From Clostridia bacterium (GTDB lineage Bacteria > Bacillota > Clostridia > Oscillospirales > CAG-272), in assembly GCA_024404505.1 (NCBI GenBank), contig JAKSPU010000018.1, positions 1-32,878 of the forward strand: a stretch of 32,878 nucleotides of DNA. The letters run 5' to 3'. Made by a program: the position numbers and the translations under genes. Shown here piece after piece: positions 5,610 to 13,380 of the stretch; position 1 is the first letter of the stretch; every line of letters begins with the position of its first letter. The notes beneath the pieces are model-generated. The model did no database searches. It was not told where the DNA came from and was given only the letters and a program-made list of their open reading frames with translations.

Positions 5610-8294
5610 ATGGCAGCTTCATCATCCCGCCGACTTGTGGTCGGCATCGTCGCCCACGTGGACGCGGGTAAGACCACGCTCTCCGAGGGGATGCTGTACC
5701 TGTCGGGCCGCACACGCCGGCTCGGCCGGGTGGATCACCGTGACACCTTCCTTGACACCAACCCGATGGAGCGGGAGCGCGGCATCACGATCTTTTCCAA
5801 GCAGGCACGCCTGACCATCCCCGTGGAGGGCAGGGAACCGCTGGACGTCGTGCTGATGGATACCCCCGGGCATACCGATTTTTCCGCCGAGACCGAGCGC
5901 ATCCTGTCGGTGCTGGACTATGCGATCCTCGTGGTCAGCGGCACCGACGGTATTCAGAATCATACGCTGACGCTGTGGCGGCTGCTGGAGGCATACCGTG
6001 TGCCCACCTTCCTGTTCGTCAACAAGATGGACCAGCCCACGGCGGGCGCACAGGGCCTTTGCATGGATATGCGCCGCAAGCTGTCCGACAGGATCCTGCC
6101 GTTCTATCCCGACGATACCGACGACGCACGGAACGAGCGCATAGCTGCCGCCTCGGAGGATCTGATGGAGGGCTACTTTGAGACGGGGGAGGTCGACCTG
6201 ACCGCGGCGGCCCGCCATATCGTCGACCGGGAGCTGTTTCCCTGCTTTTTCGGCTCGGCACTCCGGCTGGAGGGCGTAGCCGAGCTCATGACGTACTTGT
6301 CTGCTCTTACGCTGTCGCCTGTTTACGGGCCGGACTTCGGGGGCAAGGTCTGCAAGATCGCCCGCGATCCCGCCGGGATACGCCTCTCCTACCTCAAGGT
6401 CACGGGAGGGCGCTTGTCCGTCCGCGACGAGCTGACCTACACCGGCACGGACGGCAGCCGGATCACCGAGAAGATCGCCCAGCTGCGGCTGTACAGCGGG
6501 GATAAATTCGAGCAGGTGGACAGCGTGGAGGCGGGCGACGTCTGCGCGGCGGCGGGCCTGTCCGGGACGTGGGCAGGCCTCGGCCTCGGCGCGGAGCCGG
6601 ACAACGGTACGCCGCTCCTTGAACCCGTGCTGTCCTATCGGCTGACGCTGCCGCCGGACGCCGATCCCCGCCTGATATATCCGAGACTGAAGGTATTGGA
6701 GGAGGAGGATCCCGCGTTGCATTTCACGTGGTCGGAGGAGCTATCCGAGATCCACGTGCGCCTGATGGGGAACGTGCAGACCGAGGTCCTGACACGCCTG
6801 ATCGGCGAGCGCCTTGGCGTGGACGTTATCGTGGAGGACGGGCGCATCCTGTACCGCGAAACCATCGCCTCACCGGTCGAGGGGGTCGGGCATTACGAGC
6901 CGCTGCGCCACTATGCCGAGGTCCACGTCGCTATCGAGCCGCTGCCGGCAGGGAGCGGCGTCGTGACGGCGGATGCCTGCCCGGACGCCGTGCTGGAAAA
7001 GAATTGGCGGCGGCTGATCATGGCCGGGCTGGCTTCCAAAACGCATCGCGGCATCCTCATGGGAGCGCCGCTGACAGACGTACGCATCACGCTGCTGTGC
7101 GGCCGCGCCAGCATCAAGCATACCGACGGCGGCGATTTCCGCGAGGCGGTCTGCCGTGCCGTCCGCCACGGACTCATGCAGGCCAGACCGATCCTGCTTG
7201 AGCCGTGGTATCGCTACCGCCTGACCGTACCCACCTCCGTTGTGGGACGCGCCATGACGGATATGCAGGCCCGTTTTGCGGACTTTACCGTATCGGAGGA
7301 TCCCGCCGACGGTGAGAATATGACCACGCTGTCCGGGCGCGTGCCCGTATCCGAGCTGCGCGACTATGCACGCGACGTGTCCGCCTACACGCACGGTACC
7401 GGCAGGCTTGTCTGCACGCCGGACGGCTATGCGCCGTGTCATGATACCGAAAAGGCTATGGCCGGGGTGACGTATGAGCCGGAGGCCGACGTGAGCAATC
7501 CCCCGCACTCCATCTTCTGCGCTCATGGGGCCGGATTCTTCGTCCCGTGGCAGGAAGTCACCCGCTATATGCACATGGACAGCGGCTGGAAGCCGCAAAC
7601 CACGGCAGCGGCCAATACGCTGTCCGTCACCGAGACGGCCGAAGCACGCGCATCTGCCGTGATCCCGTCCGTCCGGTCGGTCCGTAAAGCGTACACGCTG
7701 TCGGATGCGGAGATGGAGGCGATCATGCGCCGCACCTTCGGACCCGAAAAGCGCCGCGACTACCGGGAGCCTGTCATCCGGACGGCCGATCCGGCCAAGA
7801 AGCCGAAGGCTGTCAAGCCGCCGCCTCCGCCCCGCCCGCCGCACGTCATCATCGACGGTTACAACCTGATCTTCCAATGGGGGTACCTCTCCGGGCTGGC
7901 CAAGGACAATCTCGAGACCGCGCGGCAGACGCTGATGGACCTGATCGCCAATTACGCCGCCTTTACACGCACGCGGGTCACGCTGGTATTTGACGCCTAC
8001 ATGGTCACGCCCAATCTCGGTAAGACCGAAACGCGCGACGGCTTCACCGTGGTCTATACCGCGAAGAACCAGACCGCCGACGCCTATATCGAGCGGCTCG
8101 TCCATGAGCTGGGACCGGATTACCGCATCCGCGTCGTGACCTCGGACGAGCTCGTACAGGTATCCGCGCTGCACGCCGGAACGAGCCGGATGTCGTCACG
8201 CGAGTTTACCGAGGAGCTGGTCCGCACAGGGCAGGAGATCACCGGGTTTATCCGCAAGCTGGAGGAACAAAACGCAAAAGCAAAACGGGACTGA
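5610..8294 (+). CDS. TetM/TetO-like ribosome-protection GTPase fused to a C-terminal YacP/Rae1-type NYN domain
   Basis: An 894-residue protein. Residues 1 to about 640 follow EF-G/TetM: G1 AHVDAGKT (15-22), G2 RGIT (57-60), G3 DTPGH (84-88) and G4 NKMD (138-141), then domains II-V. The classical TetM family is about 640 residues long. After a proline-rich linker (about 735-743) comes a domain matching YacP/Rae1: IIDGYN (Asp749), LVFDAY, a TADAYIE block and VVTSDELVQ. Rae1 of Bacillus subtilis is known to cut mRNA in the ribosomal A site. TetM-like GTPases act at that same site. The fusion could therefore recognise stalled or drug-bound ribosomes and cleave the mRNA there; this is inference. 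The start at 5610 has AAGGAGG 8 bases upstream. It should not be called a tetracycline-resistance gene without testing. Confidence 0.85.
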   Translation: MAASSSRRLVVGIVAHVDAGKTTLSEGMLYLSGRTRRLGRVDHRDTFLDTNPMERERGITIFSKQARLTIPVEGREPLDVVLMDTPGHTDFSAETERILSVLDYAILVVSGTDGIQNHTLTLWRLLEAYRVPTFLFVNKMDQPTAGAQGLCMDMRRKLSDRILPFYPDDTDDARNERIAAASEDLMEGYFETGEVDLTAAARHIVDRELFPCFFGSALRLEGVAELMTYLSALTLSPVYGPDFGGKVCKIARDPAGIRLSYLKVTGGRLSVRDELTYTGTDGSRITEKIAQLRLYSGDKFEQVDSVEAGDVCAAAGLSGTWAGLGLGAEPDNGTPLLEPVLSYRLTLPPDADPRLIYPRLKVLEEEDPALHFTWSEELSEIHVRLMGNVQTEVLTRLIGERLGVDVIVEDGRILYRETIASPVEGVGHYEPLRHYAEVHVAIEPLPAGSGVVTADACPDAVLEKNWRRLIMAGLASKTHRGILMGAPLTDVRITLLCGRASIKHTDGGDFREAVCRAVRHGLMQARPILLEPWYRYRLTVPTSVVGRAMTDMQARFADFTVSEDPADGENMTTLSGRVPVSELRDYARDVSAYTHGTGRLVCTPDGYAPCHDTEKAMAGVTYEPEADVSNPPHSIFCAHGAGFFVPWQEVTRYMHMDSGWKPQTTAAANTLSVTETAEARASAVIPSVRSVRKAYTLSDAEMEAIMRRTFGPEKRRDYREPVIRTADPAKKPKAVKPPPPPRPPHVIIDGYNLIFQWGYLSGLAKDNLETARQTLMDLIANYAAFTRTRVTLVFDAYMVTPNLGKTETRDGFTVVYTAKNQTADAYIERLVHELGPDYRIRVVTSDELVQVSALHAGTSRMSSREFTEELVRTGQEITGFIRKLEEQNAKAKRD

Positions 8295-8313
8295 CGATGC
8301 AGTCCCGTTTTTT
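8282..8313. terminator. Bidirectional terminator between convergent genes
   Basis: Perfect 12-bp stem AAAACGGGACTG (8282-8293) / CAGTCCCGTTTT (8300-8311) with a 6-base loop. T-rich sequence follows on both strands. It overlaps the stop codon of the GTPase fusion and serves the minus-strand SGNH gene as well. Confidence 0.9.
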
Positions 8314-8351
8314 GCTTGGGTGACAGTTGACGCTCCCGGATGCCGCATACC

Positions 8352-9023
8352 TTACAGGCTCTTGAGGAAGCTCCCGAGGCAGGCTGCCATCAGCCGATGC
8401 CCGGCGGCGTTCGGATGCAGACCGTCCGGGCAGAGATCCTGCATATGGATGGGCAGATTGGGCTGGATGCCGGCCTTCGCGTGGAAATCGCACACGGGGA
8501 TGGAGTACCAATCCGCCACCTCGCGGATGATGTTGACGTAGGTCAGCAGGGTAGGGTGATCGACCACGGCACCGTCGGGCGAGACCTTGGTGTGCGGCTG
8601 ATCGTCGCCGAGGCAGTGCAGGGGCGTGACCACGACCAGCTGCGCGTGCGGGAAGGTCTCGTACAGCTTGGTGTACAGGCAGTGGCAGGCACCGTAGAAG
8701 GTGTCGGGCGTGCGGTCGGACATCTGACCGATCACGGCGTCCCCGTGACCGTAGTCGTTGGTGCCGCCGAAGACGACCACGACGTTGGCATCCTTGTCCA
8801 TACCGTCCACGCGGGAGGTATAGTACCGGTCAAAGCTGGGGGCGTAGGTCGTGGGATTGTGCTGGCGGGCAATGCGGGTCCCGCTGATGCCGTAGTTGTT
8901 GGCGGCCTTGAGACCGCAGGCCTCCTTCAGAACGTTGAGGTAGATATGCTCCGGGACGTCGACGCCCACGCCTTCCGTGATGCTGTCCCCGAGGAAATTG
9001 ATGATCTTGCCGGTAAGCTCCAT
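8352..9023 (-). CDS. SGNH/GDSL-family esterase
   Basis: A 223-residue, single-domain SGNH hydrolase. The catalytic blocks are complete: GDSITEG (Ser14), GISGTR (Gly47), GGTNDYGHG (Asn89) and DGLHPN (Asp200, His203). There is no signal peptide and no accessory domain, so a cytoplasmic carbohydrate or small-ester deacetylase is likely. The ATG at 9023 is the first codon of the conserved N-terminus and has AAGGA upstream. It is monocistronic: it has its own promoter at 9074-9102 and shares the bidirectional terminator. The acyl substrate is unknown. Three SGNH hydrolases in this window point to extensive handling of acetylated sugars. Confidence 0.85.
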   Translation of the reverse strand: MELTGKIINFLGDSITEGVGVDVPEHIYLNVLKEACGLKAANNYGISGTRIARQHNPTTYAPSFDRYYTSRVDGMDKDANVVVVFGGTNDYGHGDAVIGQMSDRTPDTFYGACHCLYTKLYETFPHAQLVVVTPLHCLGDDQPHTKVSPDGAVVDHPTLLTYVNIIREVADWYSIPVCDFHAKAGIQPNLPIHMQDLCPDGLHPNAAGHRLMAACLGSFLKSL

Positions 9024-9073
9024 AACGGACCGTCCTTCTCCCGCCGTCGGCGGGCATTTTGTTTGATGGACAC

Positions 9074-9102
9074 ATTATAGCACACCTGACGGGGCGTGTC
9101 AA
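9074..9102 (-). promoter_or_regulatory. Promoter of the SGNH esterase gene
   Basis: On the minus strand TTGACA (9097-9102), a 17-bp spacer and TATAAT (9074-9079) with extended -10 TGC: a near-consensus promoter. A perfect small hairpin (9040-9054, CCCGCCG/CGGCGGG) lies in the leader immediately upstream of the ribosome binding site. Confidence 0.85.
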
Positions 9103-9157
9103 GATTTCCCGCGGAGAGAAGTGCCCGCCGGACGGCGATTTCTGCCCCGTTTCGATG

Positions 9158-9204
9158 AAATAATCATTTATCTACTTGACGAATGAGAATTTTTATGATA
9201 TGAT
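9158..9204 (+). promoter_or_regulatory. Distal promoter of the RiPP exporter with a shared AT-rich box
   Basis: TTGACG (9176-9181), a 17-bp spacer and TATGAT (9199-9204). The 12-bp box AAATAATCATTT at 9158-9169 ends 6 bases before the -35. The identical box occurs 5 bases before the -35 of the precursor promoter (13054-13065). This suggests a common regulator or an UP-like element. Confidence 0.7.
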
Positions 9205-9501
9205 ATTATTGCAAAGCCTTATTATGAGATGGCTCTTATCTGATAAAGGCGATGCGGCGGCCGGCCGGACAAGGGTCGGGACGTCTGCGGCGGTCGGCGC
9301 CGGTTTCCGTCGGTGTGCATTGGCTCTGTCACGCTGCCCGAAGCCGCTTCCGGTCTCCCGGACGCTCCCGAAGGGCGTTCGTCAGCCGAGGCTCTTCTCT
9401 GCAAGGAGGAGGGCCTTTCCTTTTCGGAACGGCCCGACCGCTTTTTGACCGGCCGGTCAAAAGAAAACGGCTATTTCAACGGAATTTTGTCTGTACGACT
9501 A
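9205..9501 (+). other. Long non-coding leader between two promoters of the RiPP exporter
   Basis: About 290 bases of GC-rich sequence lie between the distal promoter and the proximal one, with several short inverted repeats and no convincing gene. It also contains the 20-bp palindrome at 9443-9462. It could be a structured leader or a small RNA. I did not recognise a known riboswitch or T-box, and no clear terminator is present. Confidence 0.4.
9443..9462. promoter_or_regulatory. Perfect 20-bp palindrome, candidate operator
   Basis: TTTTGACCGGCCGGTCAAAA reads the same on both strands and lies 40 bases upstream of the -35 of the proximal exporter promoter. No T-tract follows the stem, so it is not a usual terminator. 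It may bind a dimeric regulator, but no regulator gene is in the window. Confidence 0.5.
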
Positions 9502-9530
9502 TTGATTTTTTAATAGGAGTATGGTATAAT
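9502..9530 (+). promoter_or_regulatory. Proximal promoter of the RiPP exporter
   Basis: TTGATT (9502-9507), a 17-bp spacer and TATAAT (9525-9530) with extended -10 TGG. The predicted start near 9537 leaves about 80 bases to the ATG at 9616, which rules out the upstream in-frame ATG at 9535-9537 as the normal start. Confidence 0.75.
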
Positions 9531-9615
9531 TATAATGATATCGTATGGAAACCGGCGGATCGGGCTCCCTGAGGGGCTGCTTCGTCCGCGGTTCTTAAGA
9601 GAGGACAGGTACCCT

Positions 9616-11538
9616 ATGGGATATATTCGGGAAAAAATAAAAAAAATACCTCAATACCTGCGGGAATGGCGCTGGCTGTTCCGGTACATCCGCAAGTATT
9701 GGGTGAGCGTCATGGCGTACATACTGCTCGGCGTGATCGCCGTGCTGATGGGACTCGCCGTGTCTGTTGCCAGCAAGGTGCTGATCGATGCGGTCGTCAC
9801 GGTCAACAACGAAGGCCCGGTACAGACGGAGACCGTATCGGAGGATGCCGCGCCGGAAGATGAAGCTGCCGGGGAGACGGGTGAACAGAAGTCCGGCATC
9901 AACGCGGTAGCGGAGGCGCTGTTCTCGGGTATCGTGTCACCCCACGGGGAAGCAACGAGCCGCGGCGAGCGGGTCGTCCGGGCGATGTGTCTTGTCATCG
10001 GTCTTGCGCTCAGCCAGATCATCTTCAACGCCATTGCCTCGTGGATCACCGCCAACGTCAACACCAAGATCACCAATGAGATCCGCCACGAGATCTTCGA
10101 GCGGATCATGACCTCCCGCTGGGAGTCGCTGCGCGCCTACCATTCCGGTGAGATCCTGAACCGCCTCGAGGGAGACGTCAACGGCGTGGTGGATGGAATC
10201 GTTTCCTTCATCCCTACCCTCGTGACCTGCATCGTCCGGTTCGCCGGCGCGTTCATCATCATCATGCTGACGGATCCCCTCATGGCCGTGTTTGCGCTTG
10301 CATCCGCGCCCATCCTCGTGTTTACCGCCAAGCCGCTGATGAAGGTCATGCGTAAATTCAACGAGAAGCAGCGCGAGATCAACGGTCAGATCCTCTCCTT
10401 CAACGAGGAGGCGTTCCAGAATATCCAGCTCGTCAAGGCGTTCGACCTGACCAGACAGCGCTGCGAGGCGCTCGGCGTCCTGTTGAAGAATCACCGCAAG
10501 GTACAGCTGGACTATGCCAAGGTTTCCGTATGGGTCGGCGCGGCAATGAGCCTCATCGGCCTCATCACCGGGTATGCCTGCTACGGCTGGGCTGTGTACC
10601 GTCTGTATCAGGGACGGATCTCCTACGGTGACCTGACGCTGATCATGACGCTGTCCTCGCAGCTCCAGGGCTCCTTCAGCGCGCTGGTCGCCATGTTCCC
10701 CCGCGCCGTCAGCGTGGCCACGTCTGCCGGACGTGTCATGGAGATCACCGGCCTGCCCGCCGAGGAGGACAAGGACGCCGAGTCTGCCATAGCTATGGCA
10801 GGCAAGGTCGAGGAGTGCGGTATCGGCGTGGTCGCCGACCACATCAGCTTTGCCTATGAGGACAGCACCGATCCCGTGATGAAGAACGTCAGCTTCAGCG
10901 TACATCCGGGTGAGATCGTGGCGTTCGTCGGACCTTCCGGCGGCGGCAAGACCACCACGCTGCGCATCCTGCTCGGCCTTCTCAAGCCGCAGGAGGGTCA
11001 GCTGACCGTGTCTCTCGGCGACGGGTCCATGACCCTGCCCGTCAGCGACAGCACGCGCCGCCTGTGTGCCTATGTGCCGCAGGGCAACAGCGTGTTCTCC
11101 GGTACCATTGAAGAAAACCTGCTGGCGGTCGCGCCCGACGCGACAGCCGAACAGGTGGAACAGGCACTCCGCGTGGCCGACGCGTGGGAGTTCGTGTCCG
11201 GCCAGCCGAACGGTGTGAAAACCGTGCTGGGCGAGCGCGGTGTCAACCTATCCGAGGGTCAGCTGCAGCGTCTGGCGATCGCCCGCGCCGTGCTGCGCGA
11301 CGCGCCCATCCTGATCATGGACGAGGCCACGTCCGCGCTGGACGTGGATACCGAATCCCGCGTTCTGCACGCATTGATGAAGGCCAATCCCAGCCGCATC
11401 ATTCTGATCACCACGCACCGGGCAAGTATGCTGGACTACGCCGATCAGGTCATCCGTGTCGGCGAGGGGTGCTTTGAAATGAAGGAGCCGGTCAAAAAGA
11501 CGGAAGAGTCTGCGGCCGCTGCCCAAGAGTTGAACTGA
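9616..11538 (+). CDS. ABC exporter (fused transmembrane and ATPase domains) of the RiPP locus
   Basis: A 640-residue half-transporter. The membrane domain spans about 1-370. The ATPase domain has Walker A GPSGGGKT (439-446, Lys445), the Q-loop region YVPQGN, signature LSEGQ (545-549), Walker B LIMDEATSALD and the switch His in TTHRAS. There is no N-terminal C39 peptidase domain, so leader removal must be done elsewhere, presumably by the peptidase encoded at 14221. An acidic hydrophilic insert of about 60 residues lies between the first two membrane segments (about 62-120), which is unusual for this family. It is followed after 26 bases by the PqqD-like gene in what looks like one operon. It probably exports the mature peptide as a homodimer. 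Confidence 0.9.
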   Translation: MGYIREKIKKIPQYLREWRWLFRYIRKYWVSVMAYILLGVIAVLMGLAVSVASKVLIDAVVTVNNEGPVQTETVSEDAAPEDEAAGETGEQKSGINAVAEALFSGIVSPHGEATSRGERVVRAMCLVIGLALSQIIFNAIASWITANVNTKITNEIRHEIFERIMTSRWESLRAYHSGEILNRLEGDVNGVVDGIVSFIPTLVTCIVRFAGAFIIIMLTDPLMAVFALASAPILVFTAKPLMKVMRKFNEKQREINGQILSFNEEAFQNIQLVKAFDLTRQRCEALGVLLKNHRKVQLDYAKVSVWVGAAMSLIGLITGYACYGWAVYRLYQGRISYGDLTLIMTLSSQLQGSFSALVAMFPRAVSVATSAGRVMEITGLPAEEDKDAESAIAMAGKVEECGIGVVADHISFAYEDSTDPVMKNVSFSVHPGEIVAFVGPSGGGKTTTLRILLGLLKPQEGQLTVSLGDGSMTLPVSDSTRRLCAYVPQGNSVFSGTIEENLLAVAPDATAEQVEQALRVADAWEFVSGQPNGVKTVLGERGVNLSEGQLQRLAIARAVLRDAPILIMDEATSALDVDTESRVLHALMKANPSRIILITTHRASMLDYADQVIRVGEGCFEMKEPVKKTEESAAAAQELN

Positions 11539-11564
11539 TTATAATAATAGGAGGATATACAACT

Positions 11565-11840
11565 ATGACTATCAAGATCAAGGATGGATTCGTACTGAGA
11601 AAGATCGGTGCCAGCTACATGGCAGTTCCTTTCGGTGCCAGAGCCAACGAGGTGAAGGGCATGATCTCTTTGTCCGAGAGCGGATACCTGCTGTGGAAGG
11701 CGATCCAGGGCGGGACCGATACCGTGGAGGGCCTTGTTGAGGTGCTTCGCAAGGAATATGACGTGCCCGAGGAGATCGCTGACAGAGACATCAGAGCATT
11801 TCTGGATGGCCTGCTGCAGCAGGGGGTGCTTGCAGAATGA
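11565..11840 (+). CDS. PqqD-like RiPP recognition element protein
   Basis: A 91-residue protein with the PqqD fold pattern: three N-terminal strands (DGFVLRKIGASYMAVPF, then VKGMISLSESGYLLWKAI) and a helical C-terminus ending in FLDGLLQQGVL. Stand-alone proteins of this family bind the leader peptide and present the precursor to the radical SAM enzyme. TAGGAGG precedes the ATG by 9 bases. Its stop overlaps the start of the radical SAM gene by 4 bases, which fits tight co-expression and a stable complex. The likely ligand is the leader (residues 1 to about 25) of the precursor encoded at 13144. Confidence 0.9.
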   Translation: MTIKIKDGFVLRKIGASYMAVPFGARANEVKGMISLSESGYLLWKAIQGGTDTVEGLVEVLRKEYDVPEEIADRDIRAFLDGLLQQGVLAE

Positions 11841-12964
11841 ACGATTTCGAAGGCCTTAAGGGCCTCATGCCGGACTTCGAAATCAATCTGCTTTCTCTGC
11901 GTCAATCAGCCATTGAGGAGAGATTCCCGCTGTCGATGACGTGGGAGCTGACTCCGTACTGCAACTTCAGCTGCCCGATGTGCTACGTCCACCTGACACC
12001 CGAAATGGCCAGAAAGAAGGGCACCATGCTGACAGCCGATCAGTGGCTGGAGCTGGGCCGTCAGTTCTCCGAGATGGGGCTGCTTCTGGTCAACCTCACG
12101 GGCGGCGAGCCGCTGACCCGCCCGGACTTCTGGGAGATCTATGAGGGACTCTGCCGTATGGGCATCTTCGTGGCCGTGTTCACCAACGGTTACATAGTCG
12201 ACGAGAAGGTGGTGGAGCGTTTCAAGGAGATGCCGCCCCGCTTCGTCAAGGTGTCCGTGTACGGCGGATGCAACGAAACGTATGAAAAGATGTGCGGCGT
12301 CAAAAACGGCTTCACGAGGGTCTGCCACGCGCTGGATCTGCTGAAGGAGGCGGGTATCCCCATTTCCCTCACTTCGACGATCGTCAAGGAGAATCAGGAC
12401 GATCTGCCGCTGATCGTTCAGATGGCCAAAGAGAAGGACATCACGATCCAGACAACGGATACCGTGATGACGACCGCCCGCGGCGCCGCGTCCGATCCGG
12501 CCAATTCGCGGCTGGAGAACACACGTGTGCAGAAGATGACGCTGGAGGATCTGAAGAAATACCGGCACGAGCCCGTAGCCTCCATGCTGGAGGAATGCGG
12601 CTCCTACGGCCGCGCCGCGTCCATCACGTGGCACGGACACCTGCAGCTCTGCAACTTCTTCGAGCATGAGTACGTGCAGGTGAGTTCTCCGATCAACGCG
12701 GAGGAGCTGTGGAAGCAGTTCTTTGCCGTCACGGACGCTATCAGGAAGCCGCCCGAGTGCGCTGACTGCCCCGACGCGGAGTTCTGTCACGTATGTCCCG
12801 GTGCGCTGGCCTCTGCAAGCGGATATGCGGACCGTCTCTCTCCCGACGTGTGCGTCGATGCCGCGCTGGCGCACAAGCGGTATAACGAGCTGATGGCAGC
12901 AGAAGCTGCAGAAGCTGCAGAAGCTGCTGAATCCGCGGAAGACGCCGGGACATGCCGCGAATGA
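11837..12964 (+). CDS. Radical SAM/SPASM peptide maturase
   Basis: A 375-residue enzyme. The radical SAM cluster motif is Cys42-x3-Cys46-x2-Cys49 (CNFSCPMC), followed by the SAM-binding GGEPL block (about 95-99). The C-terminal SPASM region holds seven cysteines: 254, 272, 308, 311, 317, 320 and 339. That is enough for two auxiliary iron-sulfur clusters. Such enzymes make thioether, C-C or C-O cross-links, or epimerise residues, in RiPP precursors. The precursor here has a single Cys, so multiple thioethers (a classical sactipeptide) are unlikely. A cross-link on Trp/Phe residues is more plausible. The gene ends in an Ala/Glu tail encoded by 9-base GCAGAAGCT-type repeats (about 12894-12930). 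The start overlaps the PqqD-like gene. Confidence 0.9.
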   Translation: MNDFEGLKGLMPDFEINLLSLRQSAIEERFPLSMTWELTPYCNFSCPMCYVHLTPEMARKKGTMLTADQWLELGRQFSEMGLLLVNLTGGEPLTRPDFWEIYEGLCRMGIFVAVFTNGYIVDEKVVERFKEMPPRFVKVSVYGGCNETYEKMCGVKNGFTRVCHALDLLKEAGIPISLTSTIVKENQDDLPLIVQMAKEKDITIQTTDTVMTTARGAASDPANSRLENTRVQKMTLEDLKKYRHEPVASMLEECGSYGRAASITWHGHLQLCNFFEHEYVQVSSPINAEELWKQFFAVTDAIRKPPECADCPDAEFCHVCPGALASASGYADRLSPDVCVDAALAHKRYNELMAAEAAEAAEAAESAEDAGTCRE

Positions 12965-13053
12965 TGCCGGCGGCGGGATACTGTAGAAATTTGGCATATC
13001 CGTACAAAGCAAACCGGCGGGATCACCGCTAATATTGTACAAATTTTTTTGAA

Positions 13054-13099
13054 AAATAATCATTTTCCTCTTGACAGCATTGCTTAAATGTTGTATAAT
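13054..13099 (+). promoter_or_regulatory. Strong dedicated promoter of the precursor peptide gene with the shared box
   Basis: TTGACA (13071-13076), a 17-bp spacer and TATAAT (13094-13099) are both perfect consensus. The AAATAATCATTT box (13054-13065) and a T-tract lie just upstream and could act as an UP element or operator. The predicted start is near 13106, about 38 bases before the ATG. Confidence 0.9.
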
Positions 13100-13143
13100 A
13101 TGCGTACAGAGCCAAAAATAAATTGAAAGGAGTTCTTACTGCT

Positions 13144-13380
13144 ATGAAGAACTATGTTGCTCCTATCTCTGCTGTTCTGTCTATGAACCTCAACGAGAAC
13201 ATCGCTAAGTCTGAAGGTAACACCACCACCAACTGGGCATGGGATCCCGATTCCGGTCTCATCACCAACCAGGAGGGTCTGCCCAAGGCTACTTCCAACT
13301 CTTTCGCTATCCTCGCTTGGATCTCCGCTCACGGCGGTGATGCAACCCTGCTGAACGCTTGCGCTAAGGGTAACAAGTAA
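13144..13380 (+). CDS. RiPP precursor peptide
   Basis: A 78-residue peptide without a signal sequence. The N-terminus (MKNYVAPISAVLSMNLNENI) fits the common clostridial leader pattern of a KxY start, then a hydrophobic strand and an acidic 'NENI' turn. The remainder is rich in Asn, Thr, Ser, Gly and Ala, with aromatic residues at Trp31, Trp33, Phe54 and Trp59, and one Cys73. It uses GCT, TCT, GGT and AAC codons much more than its GC-rich neighbours, as highly expressed genes do. The ATG at 13144 has AAAGGAG 11 bases upstream; the in-frame TTG at 13123 lies ahead of that site and is rejected. It lies between the maturase and the kinase-like gene. The core boundary and the modification are unknown. 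Confidence 0.85.
   Translation: MKNYVAPISAVLSMNLNENIAKSEGNTTTNWAWDPDSGLITNQEGLPKATSNSFAILAWISAHGGDATLLNACAKGNK

Noticed and set aside
5610-7530. A true tetracycline-resistance gene
   Set aside because: Similarity to TetM/TetO is limited to the GTPase fold; the C-terminal NYN fusion and the chromosomal metabolic context argue for a housekeeping or rescue role.
9535-9615. N-terminal extension of the ABC exporter from ATG 9535
   Set aside because: The transcript from the proximal promoter begins at about 9537, no ribosome binding site precedes it, and the extra residues do not resemble an exporter N-terminus.
13123-13143. Upstream TTG start for the RiPP precursor
   Set aside because: The TTG lies before the AAAGGAG site; ATG 13144 lies 11 bases after it and gives the usual MKxY-type leader.
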